In this document: positions 42,944 to 51,991 of the stretch, piece by piece
How positions within the stretch are numbered: the stretch's first letter is position 1
Layout: every line of letters begins with the position of its first letter
NCBI GenBank assembly: GCA_965250215.1
Contig: CBDFNN010000003.1
Coordinates: 143,391 to 207,390, forward strand
DNA length: 64,000 nucleotides
Direction: 5' to 3'
DNA from: CBDFNN01 sp965250215
GTDB taxonomy: Bacteria; Bacteroidota; Rhodothermia; Rhodothermales; DATKEJ01
Made by a program: the position numbers and the translations under genes
Notes under the pieces: model-generated
Told to the model about the DNA's origin: nothing
Databases searched by the model: none
Seen by the model: the letters and a program-made list of their open reading frames with translations, nothing else

Positions 42944-44420
42944 AGGCGAATAAGTCTGAGATAATATGAGACTCTTCAACACCCGTCGGCCTTTGATCCA
43001 GTCCCCTATATCGGAAAGTAAGCTTTTCATGATGTACACCCATCGATGCCAATATCGTGGCATTCAGATCCCGAATATGCACGGGGTTCTCAAGAATGTT
43101 GTAGGCGAAATCATCAGTGACACCATATTCAAAGCCCGACTTCATCCCGCCTCCCGCCATCCACACGGTAAAGCATCTGCCGTGATGATCTCGGCCGGAG
43201 CTTGGATGTCCTAGCTCGCCCTGGCTGTAAATTGATCTACCAAACTCCCCTCCCCATACGACAAGCGTTTCATCGAGAAGACCTCTTCGCTTGAGATCGG
43301 TGACGAGTGCTGCCGACGCCTGATCTGTATCCTTGCATTGTGCAGGAAGCTGGGTTTGCAAGGCGATATGCTGATCCCATCCACGATGAAATAACTGGAC
43401 AAACCTTACACCGCGCTCCACCATCCTGCGGGCAAGAAGACAATTGGCGGCGTAGCTTCCCGGCTTACGAGCATCGTCTCCATAGAGATCGAATGTCGAT
43501 TGAGGCTCGTCGGAAAAGTCGGTGAGATCTGGGACTGAGCTCTGCATCCTATAGGCCATCTCATAGGACTGAATCCTCGAGAGGGTCTCCGGATCGCCGA
43601 CTGTCTCCGCCTGCATCTCGTTGAGTTCAGCTAGATCATCCAGCAAGGCTCTACGCTGTTTCTTCGATACACCGGGAGGATCCGCCATGTAAAGAACGGG
43701 ATTCACGCCCGGTCTTAACATAACACCCTGATGACTCGACGGGAGGTAGCCGCTGCCCCAAAGCCTCGAATAAATTGGCTGTCCAGGATTCTTACCTGAT
43801 CCTTGCGAGAGCAAGACAACATAGGCTGGGAAGTTCTCCGTCTCGCTGCCAAGCCCATAGCTAAGCCATGAACCCAAACTAGGCTGCCCGATTTGCTGCG
43901 AGCCCGTATTGATAAAAGTTATCGCAGGATCGTGGTTGATGGCCTCCGTGTGCATCGTCTTGACCACGCACATATCATCCGCAATGCCCTGAGTGTATGG
44001 CAGCAAATCGCTGATCCACATTCCATTCTTTCCGCACTGCTTCATTCCAAAAAATGGAGACACGACAGGATAACTGCTTTGCTTAGCCGTCATCCCGGTG
44101 ACTCGTTGGCCACCTCTAATGGAATCAGGAAGCTCGGTCGAATGGAGATCTCTCATGATCGGCTTGTAATCGAAGAGATCTATATGGGAAGGACCACCCG
44201 ATTGAAAGAGATAGATGACATTCTTTGCCTTCTGTGAGAAATGAGTCTGTGACAAGATACCGGGAATAGCCCGAGTCTCGATTCCGGCCGGACTCTTGCA
44301 GCTGGTAAAAAGCTGTGGAAATAACAAAGAACCCAGCGCCGTTCGACCGAGGCCTCTGGCTGACTGACCTAGGAAAGTCCTCCTAGTCACATTCTTCTCC
44401 TGTTCGAGCAAGGGATTCAT
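42942..44420 (-). CDS. DUF1501 domain-containing protein
   Basis: A 492-residue exported protein. The chosen start MNPLLEQEKNVTRRTFLGQSARG gives a twin-arginine-like signal, and its ATG overlaps the upstream stop codon as TGATG. DUF1501 landmarks, which place it in the alkaline-phosphatase/sulfatase-like fold, include KNVIYLFQSGGPSHIDLFDYKP, RFVQLFHRGWDQH, TLVVWGGEFGRSIYSQ and GRDHHGRCFTVWMAGGGMK. Family function is unproven. It is almost always paired, as here, with a DUF1549/DUF1553 protein. Confidence 0.9.
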   Translation of the reverse strand: MNPLLEQEKNVTRRTFLGQSARGLGRTALGSLLFPQLFTSCKSPAGIETRAIPGILSQTHFSQKAKNVIYLFQSGGPSHIDLFDYKPIMRDLHSTELPDSIRGGQRVTGMTAKQSSYPVVSPFFGMKQCGKNGMWISDLLPYTQGIADDMCVVKTMHTEAINHDPAITFINTGSQQIGQPSLGSWLSYGLGSETENFPAYVVLLSQGSGKNPGQPIYSRLWGSGYLPSSHQGVMLRPGVNPVLYMADPPGVSKKQRRALLDDLAELNEMQAETVGDPETLSRIQSYEMAYRMQSSVPDLTDFSDEPQSTFDLYGDDARKPGSYAANCLLARRMVERGVRFVQLFHRGWDQHIALQTQLPAQCKDTDQASAALVTDLKRRGLLDETLVVWGGEFGRSIYSQGELGHPSSGRDHHGRCFTVWMAGGGMKSGFEYGVTDDFAYNILENPVHIRDLNATILASMGVHHEKLTFRYRGLDQRPTGVEESHIISDLFA

Positions 44421-47400
44421 CAGGCTCTCGTAATGGTTTCGCTGAGATTGAGTAGCAAACTTGCGACACTGGTCCATGCAGCTTGGTCGATGGGATCCAA
44501 GGCCTCGCTTCGCATGGCCTCCCCGACGCTCAAATAGCGTAGAGCGTCATCAGGATTCTCTTTGTATGTATTAAGCTCTTCCTCGTAGCGATCAAGAAGT
44601 CGTTTAAATTCTTCGTTATTGGGCTCTCGGCCCGTGACGATTTGAAATGCATAATTGATCTTTTCCCCAGCATTGTCTCCACCCTCTATCATGATGCGCT
44701 CGGCCAAAAATCTACTGGCTTCCACAAATTGAGGATCGTTCAACATGACGAGAGCCTGCAAGGGGGTATTGGTCACGGCTCGATCCACGGTGCAAACCTC
44801 CCGACTGGGAGCATCGAAACTGGCCATCGATGGCGGTGGCGAGGTTCGTTTCCAATAGGTGTAGAGGCTTCGTCTGTATAGCTTCTCTCCGTGATCCTGA
44901 ACAAAGACCTGTGAGGTAGCACCGGTACTTCCGTAGTGACTGACCTCTTTCCATAGACCCGGTGGTTGATAGGGGTTGACACTTGGGCCACCTATTCTGT
45001 CGATTAGAAGGCCGCTCATTTTTAGCGCGGAGTCTCTGATGAACTCGGCTTGTAGTCTGAATCTAGGACCACGGGCTAGCCATTGGTTCTGTGGATCGCG
45101 TTCGAGCATGTCAGGACTTGCTGCTGAGGATTGTTTGTAAGTCTCTGAGGTCACGATGCGCTTGATCGTCTTCTTTACATCCCATCCATCATCCATAAAT
45201 GTGACCGATAACCAATCCAGCAATTCTGGATGCGATGGCAGTTTTCCTTGCGATCCAAAGTCGGCCGAGCTGCCCACCAGTCCCTTGCCAAATAGTATCT
45301 GCCAAATTCTGTTGACCGCGACTCTTGAAGTAAGTGGATTGTTTTCCGAAACAAGCCACTTGGCCAAGCCAAGTCGATTAGCCTCTGCACTATCGGGAAG
45401 TGCGGGCAGGGCCGCAAGCGTTCCCGGGAAGACTTCATCTAGAGGTTGATCGTACTGACCGCGGTTCAAAATGAAGGCTCCTCGTGGATCCTCGGCCTCT
45501 GCCATGACCATGGTCGAATGAGAATCGGTCAGAACGGATAGGCGCTCGCGAAGGTTTTCCTCTTTGTGTCTTATCGAGCTAGTCATTGGAGATTGGGCAA
45601 GGAAGAACTCCTTCATTTCTCCCTTCTGACTCTCTGTTCTCGACACAGCGCTGATCGCTAGAATGCTTTGAATATTATCTGGAATGAAGCTTCCGTCATC
45701 AATCCCTGTTGTCGCAAAAATCTTGAAATGGCCTGGAACAGCGTAGTTACCCTGTCCAAAGATGGCCATGGCTGTCAAATGCGGGGTCTGACCTGGGTCC
45801 AAGGGCTCAATGAAAGTGGCAGTTATCGACTGCTTTGTTCGATTGTTGGGATGGGGCGACCATCCATTAATGCGACGCTCGTCCTGGACATTAGCTGGCG
45901 GATAATCTGGATGCGATGTCGTAGCTGTGACTTGCTTGAAATGCTTTATTCCATAGAGATCCACTTGATCCGAAGGAACGGTCCCGGCACTTATCGTCAA
46001 GGCAGTCAATACGAAGGTGTCCTTTAATCCTTCCTCTCGACCATGACCTATTCGACCCTTGCTAATTTCGTTGGGATAGAATTCGATTCTCAAACCGGTA
46101 ATGGGCTTCTGTATCAGCTTTGGATCGACTTCCAGAGTGACATTGTAGGGGGCCAAGTAGGCAGGATTATCGATAAGGATGGAGGAATCGTCTAGCACAC
46201 GTCCCGAATTCCCAGAGTTTGGAGTGAAGATCTTGGTGGCCTTTAATTCATGCAACTCAAAATCCTGTCCCTTCTTTGCGAGATGATTTTCGAGCTCTGT
46301 TTCCCACGCAGTCAGATCAGAATTCATCCTATCCTGCTCCTGTGTCAGAACTTCAAGCGCTTCTTTTATGTCCGCAATCTCATCATCATTTTTCAGAATC
46401 GGGCTGGCCTCGATGATAGGTATCGAATTGATACCGCGATCTCCGTCGTTGCTCTTCTCTGCTATAGTGTTGAAATAGGCGTAGAATTGGTAGTACTCCC
46501 TTTGAGAAATGGGATCGTATTTGTGATCGTGACACTGGGCGCAGCCTAGGGTAAGACCCATGAAGACCTCACCGGTCGTCTTGACCCGATCCACGACATA
46601 GTTGTTAAGATTCTCCTCGGGAATAGTCCCACCCTCGTGGGTGTTCATGTTATTCCGATTGAATCCTGTGGCAACAAGCTGAGCTTCTGTGGCATCGGGA
46701 AGGAGATCACCTGCGAGCTGCTCTACAACAAATTGATCGAAGGGCATGTTGTCATTGTAGGCCTGGATGACCCAGTCGCGCCAAAGCCACAAATGCCGAC
46801 CGCCATCGATGGAGTATCCATTGGTATCCGAGTATCTGGCTTGATCGAGCCAGGAAACCGCCATCCTCTCACCAAAATGATTCGAAGCTAGTAGTCGATC
46901 GACTTGTCTTTCGTAGGCTCCAGCCTCGTTGTCAGCTTCGAAGGCTAGTAAGTCCTCGACGCTTGGAGGTAAGCCTGTAAGATCATAAGAAAGTCGTCGC
47001 AGTAAGGACCTCTTATTTGCAGATTCTGAAGGTTCGAAGCCCTTTGCCGTCATAGATGCAAGGACGAAGGAATCGATTTCATTAGAACCCCATACCGGCT
47101 GAGTTAGGAGAGGTAGTTCTGACTTCTCGGGGGCGATGAAGGCCCAATGCTTTTTGTATTCTGCTCCTTGTTCGATCCATTTTCTAAGAATCCCTACTTC
47201 GAGATCGGACAATTCAGAATGGGTCTCCGGAGGAGGCATGACTTTCTTCGGATCCGATGACGATACTCTCTTATAGAGAAGGCTTTGTTCAGGATCACCA
47301 ACTACAATGGCAAACCCGCCATCTTTCCTCACTGCGTAGGCGGAGTCCGGAAGATCGAGACGTAATTTGCCCTTCCGACTGCTGAGGTCTGGACCATGAC

Positions 47401-47572
47401 AGAGGTAGCAGTTCTCTGAGAGAATGGGTTTAACGTGGAAGTTGTAATCGATCTCACCTAGAGCAAGGAGCTGATCATCGGTGCTGACTTCTGGTGTGGA
47501 GCAGGCCATTCCCCAAACACAAGAAAGTGTCAGGCAGAAAAGTTGAAAAATCCGGTTTGTCGTGATGGCCAT
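44420..47572 (-). CDS. DUF1549/DUF1553 protein with planctomycete-type cytochrome domain
   Basis: A 1050-residue lipoprotein (chosen start MAITTNRIFQLFCLTLSCVW, Cys near 24). Residues 45-130 carry a c-type heme site (SENCYLCHGPDL, CxxCH) with an IVVGDPEQSLLYKRV repeat. PSCyt2 (DUF1549) follows, with LASNHFGERMAVSWLDQARYSDTNGY and a second CAQCHDHKYDP heme motif, then a middle beta region and PSD1 (DUF1553) with NRIWQILFGKGLVGSSADFG and RSLYTYWKRTSPPPSM. A surface or periplasmic redox role with its DUF1501 partner is inferred; such pairs are linked to polysaccharide use. Confidence 0.9.
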   Translation of the reverse strand: MAITTNRIFQLFCLTLSCVWGMACSTPEVSTDDQLLALGEIDYNFHVKPILSENCYLCHGPDLSSRKGKLRLDLPDSAYAVRKDGGFAIVVGDPEQSLLYKRVSSSDPKKVMPPPETHSELSDLEVGILRKWIEQGAEYKKHWAFIAPEKSELPLLTQPVWGSNEIDSFVLASMTAKGFEPSESANKRSLLRRLSYDLTGLPPSVEDLLAFEADNEAGAYERQVDRLLASNHFGERMAVSWLDQARYSDTNGYSIDGGRHLWLWRDWVIQAYNDNMPFDQFVVEQLAGDLLPDATEAQLVATGFNRNNMNTHEGGTIPEENLNNYVVDRVKTTGEVFMGLTLGCAQCHDHKYDPISQREYYQFYAYFNTIAEKSNDGDRGINSIPIIEASPILKNDDEIADIKEALEVLTQEQDRMNSDLTAWETELENHLAKKGQDFELHELKATKIFTPNSGNSGRVLDDSSILIDNPAYLAPYNVTLEVDPKLIQKPITGLRIEFYPNEISKGRIGHGREEGLKDTFVLTALTISAGTVPSDQVDLYGIKHFKQVTATTSHPDYPPANVQDERRINGWSPHPNNRTKQSITATFIEPLDPGQTPHLTAMAIFGQGNYAVPGHFKIFATTGIDDGSFIPDNIQSILAISAVSRTESQKGEMKEFFLAQSPMTSSIRHKEENLRERLSVLTDSHSTMVMAEAEDPRGAFILNRGQYDQPLDEVFPGTLAALPALPDSAEANRLGLAKWLVSENNPLTSRVAVNRIWQILFGKGLVGSSADFGSQGKLPSHPELLDWLSVTFMDDGWDVKKTIKRIVTSETYKQSSAASPDMLERDPQNQWLARGPRFRLQAEFIRDSALKMSGLLIDRIGGPSVNPYQPPGLWKEVSHYGSTGATSQVFVQDHGEKLYRRSLYTYWKRTSPPPSMASFDAPSREVCTVDRAVTNTPLQALVMLNDPQFVEASRFLAERIMIEGGDNAGEKINYAFQIVTGREPNNEEFKRLLDRYEEELNTYKENPDDALRYLSVGEAMRSEALDPIDQAAWTSVASLLLNLSETITRA

Positions 47573-47615
47573 TGTGAATTGATAATCGTTCTGAAAAACA
47601 TACTGAAATATTTTC

Positions 47616-48086
47616 TTAGGAGAACAATCTCTGGTCGATTTCAAATGGCTCTGTTTTATTTATGGTGATTTGGGTAAAATCGGGATGGGCAGGATTGATA
47701 AGAAAGTTACTTTGACTTGGGACGATTGTACTAGGGATTTTCAGAACGACAGATCTCATTGATCTAAGCCAATCGTCACCAAAGTTCTGAGTGCTCGAGG
47801 ATTGAGGCCATTTTTGCCAGTCATCCGGAATTGAGGAGGGGTCAATAGTCTCAACAAGATGATCTTCAACACTCGCCTCAAAACTTACGAATAGAGGAAG
47901 CTTTCCAAGGGTACGGTCTTCGATATGGACGAGTATTTCCAAAAGGGCGAGAGCTAAGGAATCAGCTGAATACACGATAGCCCTACCTTTTCGATTCCAC
48001 CTACCGTCAGCCAGAATTCCCCCTGCTCCTGAAAATGCCGTAGCGGCATATCTCTTCTTAGAGATTCTCCAAAGAGATGTCGCCAT
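47616..48086 (-). CDS. RES family NAD+-degrading toxin
   Basis: A 156-residue RES-domain protein: LWRISKKRYAATAFSGAGG, LADGRWNRKGRAIVYSADSLALALLEILVH and SQSNFLINPAHPDFTQITI. The Arg of RWN, Tyr of VYSADS and the Glu of LLEILVH match the active-site positions of RES toxins, which break down NAD+ and stop growth. Two bases separate it from the antitoxin gene, in the usual antitoxin-first order. Confidence 0.9.
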   Translation of the reverse strand: MATSLWRISKKRYAATAFSGAGGILADGRWNRKGRAIVYSADSLALALLEILVHIEDRTLGKLPLFVSFEASVEDHLVETIDPSSIPDDWQKWPQSSSTQNFGDDWLRSMRSVVLKIPSTIVPSQSNFLINPAHPDFTQITINKTEPFEIDQRLFS

Positions 48087-48088
48087 AG

Positions 48089-48481
48089 CTAAACCGACAT
48101 GCCATATTCAATAGAATAGAGCATCGTTTCTACTTCCTTGCAACCAGGTTCTGTGTCTGATCTTTGTAAGGGGCTTTCCCCTTTAAGGAGAGTCTTGGGA
48201 GAAGTGAACCACCTAGTTGCTCCTTCTTTGTGACCTTCAAACACTTCAAGGGCTAGCTCCACTAGGCCGACGACTCGCACTAGTCTATCGGACTCCACAG
48301 GAGATAATTTTCCCCCAGACTTCCTTCGAGCAAGCGTTCGGTCTGAGATACTCAAGACATCGGCTAGGAGAGCAGGTTGGATATTGAGGAATCGACGAAG
48401 GCGATCAAAGTTGGCGAAGGAAAGTCCGTTTCGCGTTGCGTTGACCAGATTGCCTCTATGTGAGATCAGTTGTTGTTCCAT
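48089..48481 (-). CDS. Xre/MbcA/ParS-type antitoxin (DUF2384)
   Basis: A 130-residue antitoxin. The N-terminal Xre-like helix-turn-helix is FDRLRRFLNIQPALLADVLSISDRTLARRK; the C-terminal toxin-binding domain has LSPVESDRLVRVVGLVELALEVF and RWFTSPKTLLKGESPLQ. This is the standard partner of RES toxins and should block the toxin and repress the operon at the palindrome just upstream. Confidence 0.9.
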   Translation of the reverse strand: MEQQLISHRGNLVNATRNGLSFANFDRLRRFLNIQPALLADVLSISDRTLARRKSGGKLSPVESDRLVRVVGLVELALEVFEGHKEGATRWFTSPKTLLKGESPLQRSDTEPGCKEVETMLYSIEYGMSV

Positions 48482-48485
48482 ATTA

Positions 48486-48503
48486 CTATGCCATGTGGCA
48501 TAG
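48486..48503. promoter_or_regulatory. Operator of the RES/Xre toxin-antitoxin operon
   Basis: CTATGCCA (48486-48493) and TGGCATAG (48496-48503) form an 8-base inverted repeat with a 2-base gap, four bases upstream of the antitoxin start codon. It overlaps the ribosome site, as autoregulated toxin-antitoxin operons often do. Confidence 0.65.
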
Positions 48504-48567
48504 ATTATACGGCAGGTGGCGGGATAGTTTCAAGCGAAGATCTCCCAGCTTCTTGTGCAAATTCTCT

Positions 48568-48689
48568 GGATGAGATCGAATTCTATTCTTCTCAGCCCAA
48601 TTTTCCTTCCCAGCAAGACGATTTCACCTATTCCCAGGTGATTCTGGGAAGAAAATGATTGCTTCGAAGATCAGCCCTCGATCTAATCC
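48568..48689 (+). repeat. Structured repeat, copy B
   Basis: A 122-base element. Outer arms GGATGAGATCGA (48568-48579) and TCGATCTAATCC (48678-48689) pair at 11 of 12 positions. The core is CTCAGCCCA, stem ATTTTCCTTCCCAG with CTGGGAAGAAAAT (the same unpaired C), inner hairpin TCACCT/AGGTGA, then GATTGCTTCGAA. Core and spacing match copies A and C. No gene is seen between 48504 and 48852. Confidence 0.72.
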
Positions 48690-48852
48690 AGAACCATTGC
48701 CTATTTAGCAGGATCTGTAGATTTCCGCCGATACTATCGCACCACACGGAATCTTGTACCTGATTAAAAAAGGTTTTTGATTGACCGATCTCCGTTAAAG
48801 CGGTGGATAAAGACGAAAAACGATGGACGAGAAACGCAGTTCTCTCCCTGCT

Positions 48853-50415
48853 CTAACGTTTTACCAGCTTAGATCTCTCTACAAAATCCCCGAGTTGAAT
48901 CTCTAAGAAATATACTCCTTCGCTAAGGCCTTCTAGCTGCAAAGCATAACCACTGAAAGTCTCCTTATGATAGACCCTCCGGCCTGAGATATCGAAAAGG
49001 GATACGCTCGGGGCCTGTGGTGATGCTGTTTTAAGCACGATATTCAATTGGTCAGCGAAGGGGTTCGGATAAACAGCTGCGATACTCGTTTTACCGGGAC
49101 TCTCATCTTCATTGGCAACCGTCCGCGGATCGACCAGCCACAATTCCTTACCAGCTACCCCATCATTGGCTACGAAGAAGAGTTGTCCTTTGTGCTCATG
49201 GAGATTTTCGGGATTGGACTGACCGTTCGTGTTAATGTCCTTGACCACGTCTGTGACTGTGCCGTTAGTCCACCAAAGTTCGCTATTACCGGCAGAGCTC
49301 CTTGCGTTGAAGAATAGCTTGTCACCTGCGACGGTTAGCTTGCTTGGCTCAGAATCTCCGCTGGTAAAAATATCTGATGCAATTTCTGTTGTAGTCCCGT
49401 TAGATCGCCATAATTCACGACCGACATTTCCATCGTCTGCTGAGAAATAGACAAAGCCGTCGTAGACGGTTAGATCTCGTGGGATGGAATCTCCATTTGA
49501 CTGGATGTCCATAACTAATTCTGTTGTGCTACCATCGGTCCTCCAAAGCTCGCTACCCTCGTCACCGCGTGCCTGGAAATAGGCAAAGCCGTTCAGCACG
49601 GTGAAGCTTCCTGGGAAGGATGAGCCGGACGAATTAATGTCCATTAACATCGTCGGTGTGTTGCCGTCAGCAATCCAAAGTTCAGTTCCATCATTGTCGT
49701 TTCTTGCCTGGAAGATGACTTTGTCGCCAAGGGCCGTCATTTCGGCGGGGTTAGCATCTCCACCAGCATTTATGTCGCCAACTCGTTCCGTAGTGGCACC
49801 ATCTGTTCGCCACAATTCTTCGCCTGTTGTGCCGTCATTGGCCGAGAAATAAATCCAATCTCCGGCTCGAGTGATATTGCCGACATCCGAGTCTGCTGCG
49901 CCAGCCATAATGTCCATAACCAGTTCTGAGTTAGTGCCGTTGGATCGCCATATTTCTTGGCCGGTGTCTGGCTGAGTCGCCATGAAGTAGACCCAATCTC
50001 CGAGTCGGGTAATCTGGACTGGAAAGGAGCCTGCTGGACCGGGGAATATGTCTTCGACCAATTCAGTGGTGACACCATTAGATCGATATAACTCAAAGCC
50101 CACATTTGGCCCATTTGCGCAAAAAAGAACCCATCCGTTTAATTCAGCAAGAAAGACTGGTCCTGAGCCTTCAGATCCGGTAAAGATATCCAAGGCGATA
50201 TTCGCGACGCCATCCTCTACAACCCATAACTCTGAACCATGAGATCCGTCTTGAGCCTGAAGCAATAGTTTGTTACCGAGAGTGGTGAGTTCGGAAGGCG
50301 AAGAGTCGCCTAGCGGATTGATATCGATGAGGACTGGATCTTGAGCGTTTGCGCTCTGGCTAATAATGACGATGCAGCAAATTGCAAAGCTCAGTGCTCG
50401 TAGTGGTGTTCTCAT
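48853..50415 (-). CDS. ELWxxDGT repeat protein with T9SS tail
   Basis: A 520-residue secreted protein. The chosen start MRTPLRALSFAICCIVIISQ gives a signal peptide ending ANAQ. Eight or nine propeller-like repeats follow, each with an ELWxxDG-type core (GSELWVVEDG, GFELYRSNG, GQEIWRSNG, GEELWRTDG, GTELWIADG, GSELWRTDG, GRELWRSNG, NSELWWTNG). A type IX tail (AVYPNPFADQLNIVL, GVYFLEIQLGDF) ends it. It is probably displayed or released extracellularly; its ligand is unknown. Confidence 0.88.
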   Translation of the reverse strand: MRTPLRALSFAICCIVIISQSANAQDPVLIDINPLGDSSPSELTTLGNKLLLQAQDGSHGSELWVVEDGVANIALDIFTGSEGSGPVFLAELNGWVLFCANGPNVGFELYRSNGVTTELVEDIFPGPAGSFPVQITRLGDWVYFMATQPDTGQEIWRSNGTNSELVMDIMAGAADSDVGNITRAGDWIYFSANDGTTGEELWRTDGATTERVGDINAGGDANPAEMTALGDKVIFQARNDNDGTELWIADGNTPTMLMDINSSGSSFPGSFTVLNGFAYFQARGDEGSELWRTDGSTTELVMDIQSNGDSIPRDLTVYDGFVYFSADDGNVGRELWRSNGTTTEIASDIFTSGDSEPSKLTVAGDKLFFNARSSAGNSELWWTNGTVTDVVKDINTNGQSNPENLHEHKGQLFFVANDGVAGKELWLVDPRTVANEDESPGKTSIAAVYPNPFADQLNIVLKTASPQAPSVSLFDISGRRVYHKETFSGYALQLEGLSEGVYFLEIQLGDFVERSKLVKR

Positions 50416-50539
50416 GCCTCCAGAATGGTTCGTGGTTAGTGGTGGAATTATATCCTGCAAGCCAGCAGGCTTTGCGGGATCTCCAAATGCTTATTTGTTG
50501 ATTCTATAAGTTTAGACTTAGGAAGTTTACCTTTCTTCC

Positions 50540-51877
50540 CTATTCAAGGATCGGGATATTTGTTATTAATTGGTTGGGCCCTTCGCCCTTTATTAGATCG
50601 AAGGAATCGAAAAGATCTCCGACTGCCGTGTGTGACCTATATCTCAAGCTGTCACCGTCAACTGTGATGACTTGGTAGAGCTGGGTGTCTTCTCCAGAAC
50701 GCACCATTTTTGCTCCATACTGCTCCCATTTCGACTTTTTAACATCATACATCTTTGCACCACTTACGGAGACAACGTAGACCGTACCGACCTCAGCATC
50801 GACAAGCTTTTCTCCTGTCGGAAGATTGGTGTCATGACCTCTCGCATAGGTATGGTCGTGGCCTTGAAGTACGAGATCTACTCCGTATTTGTCCAAAAGG
50901 GGTTTCCATGCCTTTCTCTGATCGTCATTGTCTCTGTCCCCAGCTGGTGAATAGATTGGATGATGGAAGGTCATGATTTTCCATTTATGATCACTTTTTG
51001 CAAGGACGCTCTCAAGCCAGCTCGTCTGTGTATTCAGATCTCTATTGGAGTCGAGACCGATGAATAGAACCCCTTGATACTCGAAATAATAGGCGGTCTC
51101 TGGAAGATTTTCAGGTCCGTTCATCGGTAAAGTGAACTGAGGTCGCCAGTGCTCGGATAATTCTCGTTGCTCAGTGTCTTCGTTTGTTTGATATTCATGA
51201 TTTCCCGGAACGGCGACAGTAGGGAGCATGCTATGAATCCATCCTCCAGCGTGAAACCACTCTCCCCATTCATTATTTCGATGGGCTCGATTTACGAGGT
51301 CACCCGCGTGAATGAAGAAGCTAGCGTCTGGCGCCTCCAGGTGGGCCTGTCTTATGACGCGGGACCAATGGGAGTGCAATCCATTTTGGGCATCGCCTAC
51401 ATACAGAAAAGTAAATGCGTCGTCATTTTTAGAGGCTGTTTTGGTATGAAACCACTCGCTCCACAATTCGCCATTTCCGACGCGGTAGGCATAGTCCTGA
51501 TTTGCTTTAAGATCGGTCAAGGTCACAGAATGATATAGGGCGGAGAGCTCTCCTAGGTCGCTATCATCAAAATCGGCTCGTTCCGAGCCAACCTCTATCG
51601 CTCTCGCGTCTTCTGTGAAAGCAGGATCAGCACTTGCTTCAGCGATCTGCACGAGGGCTCTGGTCGTCAAGGTATCCGTCCTCCAAGTGATACTAAATCC
51701 GGTAGATGGATCTTCCGTGATATTTAACGTGATTCGATCCGGATAGGAAGTTGGATATACCCAGGGCTCAGCATGATCACGATGTTCTTGGGCCAGGTCT
51801 AGGGGAATAATGCTTTCAGGTCCGCTCTTGCAGCTTAATAGTAGAAAGGGAATGAAAAGTAGTCTTGGAAATCGCAT
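50540..51877 (-). CDS. Purple acid phosphatase-like lipoprotein
   Basis: A 445-residue protein with lipoprotein signal (LLFIPFLLLSC). Residues 40-140 are the fibronectin-III-like N-terminal domain of purple acid phosphatases (DRITLNITEDPSTGFSITWRT). The catalytic domain has FLYVGDAQNG, FIHAGDLVN, VPGNHEYQ, IMTFHHPIYSP and LQGHDHTYARGHD, the ligands of a two-metal centre. It should release phosphate from esters in the periplasm or at the surface. It lies between the ELWxxDGT gene and the PPK2 gene on the same strand. Confidence 0.87.
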   Translation of the reverse strand: MRFPRLLFIPFLLLSCKSGPESIIPLDLAQEHRDHAEPWVYPTSYPDRITLNITEDPSTGFSITWRTDTLTTRALVQIAEASADPAFTEDARAIEVGSERADFDDSDLGELSALYHSVTLTDLKANQDYAYRVGNGELWSEWFHTKTASKNDDAFTFLYVGDAQNGLHSHWSRVIRQAHLEAPDASFFIHAGDLVNRAHRNNEWGEWFHAGGWIHSMLPTVAVPGNHEYQTNEDTEQRELSEHWRPQFTLPMNGPENLPETAYYFEYQGVLFIGLDSNRDLNTQTSWLESVLAKSDHKWKIMTFHHPIYSPAGDRDNDDQRKAWKPLLDKYGVDLVLQGHDHTYARGHDTNLPTGEKLVDAEVGTVYVVSVSGAKMYDVKKSKWEQYGAKMVRSGEDTQLYQVITVDGDSLRYRSHTAVGDLFDSFDLIKGEGPNQLITNIPILE

Positions 51878-51991
51878 GCGAATTATTAATCAGAATCAAT
51901 GAATCGAAGTCGTATGGACATCATCAACGGACAAGCACAATAAAGGATTTAAGCTAGGGAAAACTTCTTGTCAAGGAAGATAAATTAGCGG

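Noticed and set aside
42563..48689. Structured repeats as integron attC sites
   Set aside because: They have imperfect palindromes with a conserved unpaired base, but no GTTRRRY/RYYYAAC core pair at the ends, and no row of promoterless cassettes is present.
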